From positions 268,501 to 332,500 of the forward strand of contig JAQFVV010006703.1 in the NCBI GenBank assembly GCA_028023455.1: a stretch of DNA of 64,000 nt. The letters run 5' to 3'. Under the pieces are notes generated by a model. That model was not told the DNA's origin, did no database searches, and saw only the letters and a program-made list of their open reading frames with translations. Numbering within the stretch: the first letter of the stretch is position 1; each line of letters begins with the position of its first letter. This stretch comes from Epiperipatus broadwayi (Eukaryota > Onychophora > Udeonychophora > Euonychophora > Peripatidae). The position numbers and the translations under genes were made by a program. Positions 1 through 12,293 of this stretch are shown here, one piece after another.

Positions 1-1695
1 TGGAGTTCATTTTGTCTTATAATAAAAGGGTTAAATGTGTGGTGTATAAAAATTTTGAATAAAGAAAAGAAATAGAATCCCAATCAGAGAGAAGACAAAT
101 GTATGAGAGATTCATGAGGAAAAAAAATGCTGGATATAAAAAAAAATTGTTATTGTTAAGACGTTCTTTTCTTCATTTTATTTTTTCATTCCATTTAAAA
201 ATATTTCAAAATATTTATAGAATCAAAATTCATAGATTCATCCAAAATCATTCAATTCGAAATTAATCAATTTTAGTCAAAATAAAAATTTAGAATCAAA
301 GAATAAAAATAAAAACTGTAGAAGTTATTATTTGGACAAAATGATAAACTGCTGAACTTATCATATCATGCATCTGGCTGAAGCCATCTCTGCAGCACCA
401 GCAGCAGATAGTTTGAAGGGCAAACCATGTTCAGGTAAAGTCAAATGAACAGTGGAGTGTCTATGCCAAGATCCATGAGTGTCATATAACATCGCAAATT
501 AAGGAAAGATTTATGTGGAGTTTAGTGCTAACCAGTTAGAAACAACATTCTATAGAAGTTACATTTTGCAGTACTTACGTCAAGTCAGATTTCAAATCCT
601 AGGTAATGTTTCATTTTTCCTATTCTCCAATTCTTGATCTCTAAGCCTTGATAGATAAATAAATAAAACTTTTAACTTTACAAACTAGTATCTTTCAGAT
701 AAATTATATTGCCTTCATTGTTCAACTTTTATTCAGAATTATTAATTGTGTGTATGTGTGAATTTTAATTCAATATGTTCTGTATTTTTATTAGTTATTT
801 ATAATGTATTAAAACATTTATTCAAATGAAAAGAATGTGTGTGGTTATATTATAAGACAAAATGATTATGTAAAAAAAAACTGAGATTTAAATTGCCATT
901 GAAATATTTATGTTGATAAACAAACATACACATTTTATGATGAGATAATTTTTACATAAAATTTTTTTTGAATGACGCCAAAGTTTATCGTACAGTAAAT
1001 CTTTATTATTATTAAAAAATAGAATTTTACAATGGACGGAGATTTTTTTAAGACAGCTACTAAATTCGTTGCTGGTTGAGTAAACATGTTAATTACTCCA
1101 TGATTAACTGGTGCCTAAAGGGATTACCTCAAAATAAATAGTGTTTAGTTGACCAGTGTTTAGTTTAGTAACCAAGTGTTTATATTATTGGTAGCATGCT
1201 GCCAATGATAATGATCACTCTACCTGAGGACCAGAAACCTTCAGAGATTGGATAGTGTGTTAATGAGGGAAGAATAAAAAAATGTATTTCTGTTGTCATA
1301 TTATAAAATAATGAAGGTGGGCGGTTCAATATATATATATCATGAATATAAAGTTCCTTTTATACATATAAATAATGAATATATTTTTTTATATTAAAAT
1401 TACAAATTTAGTAAATATAGATATGTAAAAAGAATTAATATAAAAAAATATATATATCAGAATTCAAGTCAGTAGATTATAATATTAAAAATAATAAAAA
1501 TATTATTCAAAATTAAAGAAGGCAAAAATAAAAAAATTGAATATCATTATAGAATTAATGTTTCTCAGTGAGCAAACAGTAATATTATATATACAATTCA
1601 TTGTGAAAATAAAATTATATACAGAACACTCAAACATACACTAAAAAAAGAAATAGATTTAATGAGATTACAAACTAAAATAAAGAATGAAGTGA
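1..1695. other. AT-rich non-coding DNA, no gene seen
   Basis: No open frame with protein-like composition and no recognisable RNA gene was found. The stretch contains short TA runs near 1330 and 1450 and is otherwise unstructured. If the two Ig exons belong to one gene, this lies downstream of the 4.2-kb exon and could be intron or 3' flank. Confidence 0.5.
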
Positions 1696-1876
<181 letters not shown>

Positions 1877-3662
1877 ATTATGAAGCAAACAATAAATGTA
1901 TAATACAGTGATATAAATTCCACACAAGAAAAATCTTGTATGAGGAATTTAAATGTAAGAACTAAAAACACTAATAAAATACAAAAAAAAAAAAAAGAAA
2001 AGTATAAATATAACATAAAATATTAAAATCACACAGATATTGCATTTGGCAATTCAATCACAGTAGTAAATAATTACAACATAACATACAATATAAACAA
2101 AAATAAAATAAAATAAAATAAAACTAATGCTTAGCATAATATAACCAGTGCCATAAATGCTTTTTAAAAATCAAATAAAATAGTGTTCATTAAATTCACA
2201 GAACAATCTCTTATAAATACATATTAAATAATTTAGGACCATTATAACTAAATTGCTTCCTACTGGATGTTTTAAGAAAATTAGGTAAAGCTAGCTGATA
2301 TTTAGTAAATAAACGAGTATTTACAACAGAAGATTTAGTATCCAAATGAAGTTTCCTACAATAAATATCAAGAATCACTCTTATATTTGTACAAATGGAA
2401 AACATCTAGTATATTAAAAGTGGCATAAATATCTTTAACAGATGTGGCACGTGATCTACCAAAAATGATACGCATTGTATAATTCTGTAAAACAGACAAT
2501 GTAGTCATTGCAAAAGTAGAACAGTTCCCCCAAACTGATATATTATAACATAATAAGCTTTGATAAGAAGAAATATATAAAGTAATCAAAGCTGACCGAG
2601 GAAAAAATTTAGATAAGTAGAAAAACATATAATTTAATTTACGTAAATGAGAACAAAGAAAGTCAATATGGTTTGACCAAGATAGTCTGGAGTCAATAAA
2701 AACACCTAGATAGCAAATATTATCAACAAAAGAAATGTTAGCACAAGTACAAATGCTATTACAATGTCAAAAATACTTATTACAAATAGTAATGTTAAGC
2801 GAATGAATATTTGACTTATAAGAAAAATTAATAGCTTTTGTTTTACTCAGATTAATTGATAAATTATTAAATGCTAACCATTTACTAATTAGGATTAAAT
2901 CATCATTAATTAATTTTTCAACAAAATTATATGAAACTGCAATATAAGATAAAGCAATATCATCTGCAAAACCATAAATCTTAGATTCTAAAGGTAAAGA
3001 AAATAAATCATTTATATAAATTATAAATAAAATGGGACCCAAAACTGAACCTTGTAGTACACCATGGTTAACTGTTATAAAAGAGCTTACAACATGAGAA
3101 ATATTTGTTGCTTGTTTTCTATCCTTTAAGTAATTCGAAAACCATAAAATAAATCCACCATGAAAACCATATGAATATAAACGCTTAAGTAAAATTTTAT
3201 GAGATACAGAGTCAAATACCTTAGACAAATCTAAATAAATAGCAACAGTTTTAAAATCCTTATCTAATGAAGTTGTCAAATTGTTTACATTACTATAGAA
3301 AGTGTCCAAGGTACTTCTACCAGAAATAAATCCATATTGATGTTCAGATAAAATATTATTTTTAGATAAAAATAACATCACTTTCTCTTTAACCACCATC
3401 TCTAACAATTTGGATATTACAGATATAAGAGATATTGGTTTATAATTGTCAAGCTGTACAGGATCACCCTTTTTAAAAACAGATGTAATAAAACCAACCT
3501 TCAAACAAGTAGGAAAGAAACCAACATTTAAGGAAAGATTAAACAATAAACAAGAACAGGTATGAAAGTTGACTTATTTTCCTTAAGAATCTTTGGTGTT
3601 AACTTATCTAGACCAGCTGAATGAACATTCTTTAAGAGATCAATTTTACCAGACAAATCTAA
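1877..3662 (-). mobile_element. 5'-truncated non-LTR retrotransposon of CR1/Jockey type
   Basis: This minus-strand LINE fragment has most of a reverse transcriptase followed by the C-terminal region and about 300 bp of 3' untranslated sequence ending in a TAAA/ATT tail. No endonuclease is present, so the copy is truncated at the 5' end inside the N-terminal part of the RT, the usual result of incomplete target-primed reverse transcription. The 5' junction lies directly against a GAT/ATT trinucleotide array (3664-3901). The clade is inferred from RT motifs (GVLQGSVLGP, FADD) and the C-terminal pattern; CR1, L2 or Jockey cannot be separated by eye. Confidence 0.85.
2211..3650 (-). pseudogene. 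Reverse transcriptase fragment (CR1/Jockey-like), frameshifted
   Basis: The main frame (3546 to 2767, 259 residues) carries RT motifs in order: NYKPISLIS near residue 34, EHQYGFISGRST near 69, the first catalytic Asp in YLDLSKVFDS at about 106, HGVLQGSVLGP near 161, and the catalytic FADD box at about 193-196. Upstream, in another frame (about 3650-3550), a short piece contains GLDKLTPKIL, a typical RT start; a frameshift near 3545 separates them. Downstream frames at 2628-2368 and 2405-2211 hold the thumb and C-terminal region (ISVWGN, LQNYTMRIIFG, FSYNGPKLFN). At least two frameshifts and the missing endonuclease make it inactive. In YLDLSKVFDS, V replaces the usual A (consensus LDLSKAFD). 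Confidence 0.85.
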
Positions 3663-3663
3663 A

Positions 3664-3902
<239 letters not shown>

Positions 3903-4228
3903 CATAGTTTAAAATCAGTAACTTAAATATAAGTATGATAATGAATTTAAATTTGAATTTCACAACATAAACATGCTACTAAAAAAACTCACAAAAAAGA
4001 CACTTTTTTATTAGGATAAAAAAGTTTTACTGAGAAATCAAAATAAAAATACACACTAGGTAGGATATTTGTAAAATAAGGAAATTTGGCAAACTACACT
4101 TCATCCTTAATAATTTGAAGTACTTTTTACAATTGATAATGGCTACATAATTTATTATATAAAACAAAACTAAATACAATTGAAAAATTATTCATTTCAC
4201 ACATGTGAGCATGCACACATATACTTAC

Positions 4229-4549
4229 TCTTCTCATGAATAATTTTAATTCTTGCAATAGGAAGCAGCTCCATATTTAGAGAGGAACAATAATAGATTT
4301 GATTATCATCATCTCTTAATAAAAGAACCTCAAAAGTATTCTTAATTTGGCTCATTCTGAATTTTGTTTGAAAATAAGTTTCATAAGTAGATGGTGCATA
4401 TTTATTTGATTTTATAGTTTTACTTAAATCAAAAATGTCAAGAAAAAGTGGAAAAGTTGTATCTCTTCTATATATCAGAGACCATGTTTTTAAAGGACAT
4501 GTTAAATTTTTTCTGGTTCCTTCAGGTATTTGGAGAACCTGCAAAATTG
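4229..4549 (-). CDS. Ig-like domain exon (distal), internal exon of a minus-strand gene
   Basis: The exon encodes one Ig-like domain of about 107 residues, probably extracellular, in a cell-surface or secreted protein. The B-strand Cys is in NLTCPL and the F-strand Cys in DDDNQIYYCSS, with 69 residues between, matching a V- or I-set spacing. The usual core Trp 11-14 residues after the first Cys is absent; a Trp sits at +5 instead. The donor at the low end is a perfect GTAAGT after AAG A (phase 1). A T-rich acceptor ending TTTTCAAG at 4550-4551 gives a phase-1 start and an exon of exactly 321 bp, the same length and phases as the Ig exon at 44898-45218. A second acceptor (TTTTGCAG, exon from 4538) is possible. 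The coding frame is open throughout. The gene family is not identified. Confidence 0.6.
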
Positions 4550-5461
4550 CTTGAAAATAAATAAATCAATATTTATGTTATTAAGTATTTGTAAAAACAC
4601 AGGTTATTTTATAAAATCATAAAATAATATAGAATGACTAAAAATATTATCTACTTTCTAATGTTTATTAACCGAAAAATGAGGAAAATGTTAAATTGCA
4701 ATCATTTTTAAAATAAGTTATTTTTCCATTGAAGTTTTTCACTTTTCTAATAATTACAAATTAGATATTTTACAAATTTTTGCAATTACTAAAATAAATT
4801 TGTAATACATTAAAGATCAGCCTTTTCAAGCTATTGTGCATGTGCTTTTTATGAGTGTTAATAATAAATGAATACTTTCATTCCCAACACAAGATATAGT
4901 ATTTATGAAAGAATAAAATGAATCCACTTATTCTTTCCAATCCAAATGCTTATATATGGGCAAATCTTAAGTACTGGAAATGAAAGTGTGAGGATAGACC
5001 ACTCATTTTAAATTACTGTTTACGATGTCTGAATGAATGATGTCAATGAAATTATCTAGAATTTAATAAACATCACTCTCAAATGAAACTTAAACATATG
5101 TAAATAAGCATTTAATAATGATATAATGAGAATTACTGAAATGTTTCAAATTTATTTACTATCAAATGTCACTGATATTAAAAAAATTACTAGAAAATGT
5201 ATATATAATATTATTATTCAATGTCTGTATTTTTTCAAAGCAATATACGTGATTATATAATTGAATAATCAGTCATGTATTTATGGTTTTGACTTCAGTT
5301 TTAATAATGTAAAAATATTGCAAATTGAAAAAAATAACAATAAAAGAAGGCAGCAAACATTAAGATCATGGAATTGTGGGAAGGGTAGCCTTTCAAAGTT
5401 TTAGTTGACAAAGATTACTAGGATAATCAAAAGGGCTCCTAAGTAGTATACATTTTTTAAT
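4550..5461. other. Intron or intergenic DNA, nothing recognised
   Basis: AT-rich DNA directly upstream (minus sense) of the distal Ig exon. The 30 bases before the exon are T-rich and could be a polypyrimidine tract. No exon, repeat or RNA gene was recognised in the rest. Confidence 0.4.
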
Positions 5462-8400
5462 TATTTAATTACTGTGTTTACAAATATTCAATTATATATA
5501 TATTTATTATACTGGGTTCGAATATGAGGCATTCGAAACACCGGTCTCTTAGGCAGAGAAGAACATACTCAAGAGTATGTATGTTCAAATGATAGCTATA
5601 AAATATATAACTAGCATTACATTTCCAGGACATAACTTCTTCTCGACTGTTGAATTCAACACTAAGTTCAAAGCAATTTTTTGTTTTATAGTATAAATAC
5701 GGGCACCAGTTATTTATCCAGAAGAATAAACAATGCACTTTGAACAATGGCCACTAATTCAATGCCCAAGATACACCCATGACTAGCTCAGCTACTTGTA
5801 ATCACTAACAAATTATAGATCTAATTAATAAATAGTGGTAAAAGAATTGACCAACAAATAAAGTTTTAAGTTTAAACAAAGAATTTATTTTAATTTACAT
5901 ATATTAAACTAATTTTGAATATTTTATAAATCTTATTTACTAATATCATACACACACATTTATAATTTGCACACTATAGTATCACATGAAAAGCATTAAA
6001 TAATATTTGGAATTAAATAAAAAGAAATTAATATACTGGCACATGAATACACAACATTTTAAACACACATATCAGTAGTTCATTTTATCTATGCTATAAA
6101 GTTTATATAATTTGACTCTTGGAGGATTCACATGAATGCAATGGCAACTTTATAAATGAATATAAGAAAAAGTTTTACCTAGGATTTTGAATGTGGATAC
6201 TTATTGCTGTTTGCTGCTTGTGCTGAAATATTTCTAACTGGTTAGATTTGAAGTTTTCTTGTGGAGATTTTATGCTGATTATTCTGAGGCATTTCATGAA
6301 GACAATTATATTTTGAGTGCCTTCAGGTTGTTACACAGGCATCAGGTACATTGGATGTTTTCATTGGACTGCAGGCCAGAGAAAGTTGTATGTTTTCTGC
6401 AGTTTTAACACTGCATTCTTGATTCTGGATGTATAATAATCTGACTGATATAATTCTTTTAAACGCAACTTTAATATGACTGCTTGATGCAACTGACTCG
6501 ACTGACGCTAATGCAACTAGCTGTCTGATAAAAAATTGTCTATTTCATAATGATCCAGAGAAAGAGAGCTTAATGTGATCTGCACTATAGGGCACTATCT
6601 AGGCATTTGAACCTAGAAAAATTCATAAAGTAGGCAGATACGTAAGTCAAAAATTTTTTTTTTTTAAATTTATATATTTTGATATCTGGTCATTAGCCCA
6701 GTCACTAGCTCAGGGAGTAGCAGAGATTTAATAATATAATATCTTATCTAATTATATTTCAATATTAAAAAAAATAAATAAAATAAGCCACTGCCAGTAA
6801 TTAACATACAAAAATTTATTTATGCATATATATATATATAAGATTTAACATTATTATTTTAACATTATTTTTACTTTTATTTTAGATTTTTAATTTACAT
6901 TTTAAATTTTATACTATTATTAGTTTGCACAGATTTGTTTAAAAATGTTGAGTATTGATCGGTTACATAGATTCCACGGTCAAAAACATTTCAAAATAAA
7001 CATAAACGATCAAAATACAAAATCATTGATACCGTGAATTGCAGAGGAAAATTTATAAGTAACCCAATAGCATTCACCATAAGATGCTTGCATTGACACC
7101 AATAACTTAAAAGACATCCGAATAAATACATTTTAGATACTCACCGTAAGGTATCAGTATTTACCAAATGTCTATATATATTTTGATCGAATATGAAAAC
7201 CAAAAACATAATCAACCGGTAACGAACCCATGCAAGCATCTATACCCAACTTAAATTTAATGCATCTTTATTTAGAGTGTCGAGTATGAATAGACAATAT
7301 AGATTTGCATTTGAAAAGAAAATATTCAATCCTTGTTTAACCTTAGGCCAAAGGTTCGCACTCAAACCACACTTCAATCCATCTGATATATCGATGTGTT
7401 CAATGTAATATGAATATGGCAGCACAATTAAGTTAAGAGAAGAAACTGCTTCTTGTCAGATAAGAATATTACATCTATCTGACGATGAGAGCAATAAAAC
7501 AAAAACTCCATAGGAAGGAACTGTGGTCTCCATCTTATAATTCCTCCCATAGGCAAAATGAGTGTGTGCGGTGTATAATAGCGATTCTGCCCCAGGCGAA
7601 TCTCGTACTACATCTACTAATTACACCAATATATCCAATCCATTGACCTAATTCAACTACGAAATGAATAACCTAAGATTACCCTCCCCTAATATAACTT
7701 TACAAATCTATATAGCCATTCACGCTCGACTTAAGTTTAATATTTATATAACTAGTTTAATGAAAAACAGAAATCATAATAAAACTTAAAGAACAAATAA
7801 ATAAATAAATGGAAATGATTTTACAAAAAAAAATACATTAAATAAAATTATAACTAATTAATAAATAATGTTGGTCAGATAGGATTCTATTTCTTAATTA
7901 TTTTAAATACGGAAAGATTTTAATTTAATGTTCATTAATTATAAAGTTCTTACAGTTTAAAACAGTTCATCTTTATCTGTTGCCTGCCATTTGAACATGA
8001 ATTCCCATGCTGTCCTAAAAGATTGATTGAGTTAGCCATTGTTTTTATTTATCTGGAGGTCTTTTAGTTTAGTTGGTCCTTAATGTAGAAAAAAAATGAT
8101 GTCATTTCTGGTTATTTTTTAACAAAACTGAAGGGATTGAAGAGTGCGTCTTTTCAATCTCTTCTCCTTTAACTCCACACTAACACATATCTGTCCACTC
8201 GTAATAACCAACTCCCTCTTTTATTTTCAAACCTTTCCTTTTATAATAATTTTGTGGATTAACTCAACATTACGTCATGATGGTGAAAACCTTTTCATTG
8301 AGGTCCAATTTCCTGATGGATTTCTTTCATTTGCTAAAATTTTCTATTGTTTTCCTATCTGACCGATGCTTATACATTTAAATGCCCAAAGGCTAGTTTA

Positions 8401-9280
8401 CTAATTAAAATAATCATTTCCATTTTACAAAAGATTAATTAATTTGTTTTCAAACTTAAACATATATTTTTATCTCCAAATCTTTTCTGAAAATTTGGTT
8501 TTAAACTACTCTTTTTTTAATAAAGTTTTATTTTAATAATTATTTATCTGTGTGATTTTATATATATGTGAGTTTAAGATGATTTTTTAATTTGCAGTTT
8601 TTAATTCTTAAAAAAGAAATTTTTATTGGCAAACTTTTTTTTTATTTGTTACTAATAAAAAATAATGTAACGTACGTATGTGCCCATTACAATTTATACC
8701 CAAAGTGTGTTGTCAAAGTTCTTTTTATTAGTAGCTACTCCTTTGGAGATAAACTTTTTAATCCTGTTGTTGAAATTCCTTTGATAATCCTTTAACAATG
8801 TGTTTAATTAGTAGCCATGCAAAGGTGTTGGTTTTAAATCTTTAATTAGTAGCCATCGCTGAGTTGTTTTTTAATTTTTTCACTCTCATTTATTCTTAAT
8901 ATAATTTTAACGTGCACATATACACACATTTATCATTTCTTTGTTTGCTCTCAAACATATATATTTTAAGATTACCTTTTTTTTCTTTAACTTGAATGAA
9001 AAGAGATTTATATTTTAAACTATTAACTTATAATAATAAAAACTCTTTAACTTCTTTTATAAAACTTTTAGTTTTTCTACCAAAAAACTCCCCTCCCCTT
9101 GTTTTAATTAATTAATTGTAAGTTTTATTTCAAGAACTCTTAAACTTTTAACTATTTATTTTAATGAATAATAACAAGAAAAACTCTGACTTTTAATAAT
9201 AACTTTCTTTTAATGAAAGATTTATTTTTATTTTATAATTTTTAGCTAAAATTATTATGTACCAACATGATATTGGTACA
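5462..9280 (-). mobile_element. Long repeat copy A (probable 3' LTR of degraded element) with nested insertion
   Basis: Direct repeat of 12294-13919. The outer parts, 5462-6545 and 8692-9280, align with 12294-13320 and 13325-13919 respectively. The middle 2146 bp (6546-8691) is a separate insertion absent from copy B. Both copies end at the same palindromic terminus, TGTACCAA and its complement TTGGTACA around a 7-bp spacer (9258-9280; 13897-13919). On the minus strand this end starts with TG as an LTR would. The two copies flank a gag-like pseudogene, so they are best read as 3' and 5' LTRs of one minus-strand element. No convincing primer binding site, polypurine tract or target duplication was found. 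Two independent insertions of a 1.6-kb repeat remain possible. Copies A and B differ visibly (perhaps 10-15%), so they are old. Confidence 0.5.
6546..8691 (-). mobile_element. Nested 2.1-kb solo LTR (family X, copy 1)
   Basis: This 2146-bp block interrupts repeat copy A. Copy B preserves the empty site, with a single ATTT, while here ATTT occurs on both sides (6542-6545 and 8692-8695). That supports a true insertion with a 4-bp target duplication. On the minus strand the block begins TGTAATGGGCACATACGTAC and ends GGATCATTATG; TGTAATG...CATTA-type ends are typical of Ty3/gypsy LTRs, the last bases being mutated from the expected ACA. A second copy is at 61284-63544. No coding region is visible inside; open frames there are short and not shared between copies. 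Confidence 0.65.
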
Positions 9281-10673
9281 TTACACAACTTTTTGCTTAA
9301 GAGTAAAATGCATCATTTTTGACCATTTTATCTCTGATAACTTTAATTTTTAATTTTAAATATTTATTAATTTTCTAAGTTTGCTTTTTAATATCTTTTA
9401 CTTTACATACTAAGGGCAATCTTCAAGTATGCTTTACTTTTTTCTATACTGGCAACATTGCTTACAATGGTCTAGTCCTTGATAGTGACCATGAGGACAA
9501 ACTCATTTTGTGGCACAAGGATATTTGGAGAAGAGGCAGATGCAGATTTGCTGGCTTATATCATCTTACACATATAAAAACTGAAGCTTCGAATGCCGGT
9601 TCTCTTGACCAGGCTTTGACAAAGAAAAGGTTGCTGCAAATGGCAAGATTCATCAACTGTCCATTTTCGTTTTATGCTTTTGAAGTGAGGTACGAGATAT
9701 GGGGATTCTCCTCTGAAGAATTGACTTGTGACTTACTCTGGTTTTTCCCTGTGCACATTTTAAAAGAAGAATGATCTTTGATAACTCTGTTATGAGTGAT
9801 AAATTTGACTAGTCAGCAGCTTTAACTTATCCTTATCTACAACTTATTTCAGTACTACCCTCATCCCTTAATTTCAAACCCTTATACATTTATAATATAA
9901 CTTAGAGTGACTTTATATTTTAGTTATGAACATTACAATATTATTGTTAGATTCACATGAACACTATCTTAAACCATTTATTTATATTAATCTTACAATA
10001 TTTATTTTCAAATCCTTCTGAACATTATTTTAACATATTTATTTATATTACATTATTATTTTTAAACCATTACGGACATTAGTTTACATATTTATTTATA
10101 TTACAATATTATTTTTTACACTATTACTTTAACTTCTATATTTAATGTGTGTGTATATTCAAAAAACTATTACAATTCATTTTTTATTATGTAGATATTT
10201 TATTTCACTTGATTACTTTAAATCATTTATTTAATTTCTTTTATTAACTTGCATGTATTTCCAAAAAAAATCTATTAGTTTATTACGCTACTTTATTTAT
10301 TATTTTCTACAGATATATTCTATTTATTTGTTTAACTTGCTTCTATTCTACATATTTCCATTATCTTACTCATTTATTTAATCCTACAAACGTTACTTTT
10401 AAATCATTAACTTAACCAACTTGATTTTATTGATTTTTTTTTGAACTGTTTATTTACGAGCATTTCTTCTTTATTAATATGTGCATGAAGAAAAAAAAAT
10501 CTTTTATTTAGTAAAACCTCCTTGTTGTTATCTTATGAAACAATTTATCATTTTAAATAGTGAAATTCTGATTCAGGCTTATCACCTACGTCAAAATAAT
10601 TATTTTACTCATAGACCATTTCTGGTCCTTATTGTTTCCTTTTACTTTATTATTCTGCCTGATTAACTGATAA
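9281..10673. other. Internal part of degraded element, unassigned
   Basis: The stretch lies between repeat copy A and the gag-like pseudogene and is mostly T-rich, non-coding DNA. A somewhat GC-richer patch at 9470-9775 contains an 88-residue plus-strand open frame beginning at 9508 that resembles nothing I know. No protease, reverse transcriptase, RNase H or integrase motif is visible on either strand, so if this is the pol position of an LTR element the pol gene is gone. Confidence 0.4.
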
Positions 10674-11895
10674 TTATGTTTGGTCAGGTGGCTCTTGTCT
10701 ACATATATTTTGATCATTATACTGATCTATTTTCCTATATTGATCTATAGGCTCCCTAACCAAATTTTCACAATCCACTTGAGTCAAAAATTCTACCATT
10801 TCTTCCACCATCCAACCATTGCTACTTAGCATCATTTGCTGCACAGGCAAGGGCATGTTGCACCAGATTGGTTTTATAATTTGATCATCGAACAATGGAA
10901 AGCTGTTAAAGCCTTTAGTTTTGCCACCTGTTTAAAAACATTGCACGAGAGTTTCTCCATTAATGCTGGGATATCTTTCTTTAGATACCTTACAGATTAT
11001 GCCATCCTGTCATGCTTCACTCCAAAAGCTTCTTAATGATGGCATGCCTATACTCCTCAAATGTTCATGGTTTTGCATACTGGGTGTGCCACCAGTCTAA
11101 GGCTTTTCCTTGAATGTGACTACTAGTGAGTGTAAATTTATCTCCTTTTTGCCACTCCTGTATTTGAAACAAACAAATTAGACTCTCCAAGTGTTTTAGC
11201 AAACTCTCTCCTGCTTTGGCCTTGAATGTCACAATAGTAAATTTTTCCTCCAAGAATCTCTTGATCAGTCCCTCCAGCTTATTCTCTCTATCACAACTCT
11301 TATATTTACATTCCATTTGGTCTATCTTATACTCTAGACCCTTAGTTATATCTATGCATATTTTTTGCACATCCAATTTTAAGCTATCACCGCTTTCTGC
11401 TATGTCAAAGGACGCCCTTTCTACTTTTTCCACAGCTTCGTCAATTCTATATTCTACTTCCCTGTGAATGCCCTTTTTTAACACACTTAATTCTTCCTGT
11501 GTTGTTCTAGATACATTTCTCCATTCCTGGAATGTCTCTTCTATCTGCCTTATTTTCATTTCCAAATTACTATTCTCAATGCTACCTTGCTCTAATTGAG
11601 CTCCCATTTCCTTTAGGCTTTGTTCTACTATCACCCTTTTCTGATTTTCTTCGTTCAAATCTTTCACTACAGTTTCTATGGCTATATGATTTGTCTCTAC
11701 TTTTTCCATTATTTCATTCCTCATTTTTTTCATTTCTCTAATCATTTCTACTTTGACCTCTTGCTGACTTTTCTTGAATTCCTGACACAACTCTTCCCTC
11801 AATTCTGCTTTGAATTCTTGCATTTCTTTCATCATATTCATCATCATTTTCATCATTATTTGTGTCTCAGATATCTCTTCTTTCTCTTTTTCCAC
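10674..11895 (-). pseudogene. Gag-like pseudogene of an LTR retrotransposon
   Basis: The intact part (11895 to 11065, 276 residues) starts with a charged, methionine- and glutamate-rich coiled coil (about residues 1-200) and ends in a capsid-like stretch. This includes FKAKAGESLLKHLE near residue 225 and a QGKALDWW box near 262-269, a well-known signature of Ty3/gypsy Gag proteins. From 11064 down to about 10674 the same protein continues only in broken frames with several stops. There is no zinc knuckle and no pol. In a retroelement Gag would form the virus-like particle carrying the RNA; this copy is truncated and non-functional. It is bracketed by repeat copies A and B. The start is the first ATG, in a frame closed just upstream. 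Confidence 0.7.
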
Positions 11896-12293
11896 TAACT
11901 GGGGATTTTAAAAATATTTCGGGCTTTCAGATCCATTTTCAAAAATTTCAATTTGTTTTTTTTATTATTTTTATTATTATTATTAAAGTAACACTTATGT
12001 TAAACTAAATCTAAATACAATTGTTTATTAATTTCTTTTTTTAAAATGGTACATATGGCTAACTCCACCCCCTTGGTTCTTTTTTTCTACCTGATCTTAA
12101 TGCCTTAGCTCCTCTGATTTAACAGAATGGTCTCTGATTTAACAGAATGATTTATTTTAATGAACACAAATAGCACAAATCTCTTTTCTTTTAAAGAAAA
12201 AAGTTTCGGTCAATTCTTTTTTTAAAATTAAACTAGTTCATTAACGTAATTTAGCTCTTCTTTATGATTTTTATTTTTAAAAAAGAAACAAAG
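11896..12293. other. Leader between gag-like pseudogene and repeat copy B
   Basis: Non-coding. An 18-bp sequence, CTCTGATTTAACAGAATG, occurs twice in tandem near 12112-12150. In the LTR-element reading this would be the 5' leader holding a primer binding site, but no TGG-starting site was found next to the repeat end. Confidence 0.35.

Noticed and set aside
5478-5747. Similar minus-strand ORFs at 5478-5747 and 12327-12539
   Set aside because: They lie in the A/B repeats near one end, are short and have low-quality composition. The similarity comes from the repeat.
11532-11898. Plus-strand Phe/His/Leu-rich ORFs
   Set aside because: They are shadows of the coiled-coil part of the minus-strand gag-like pseudogene.
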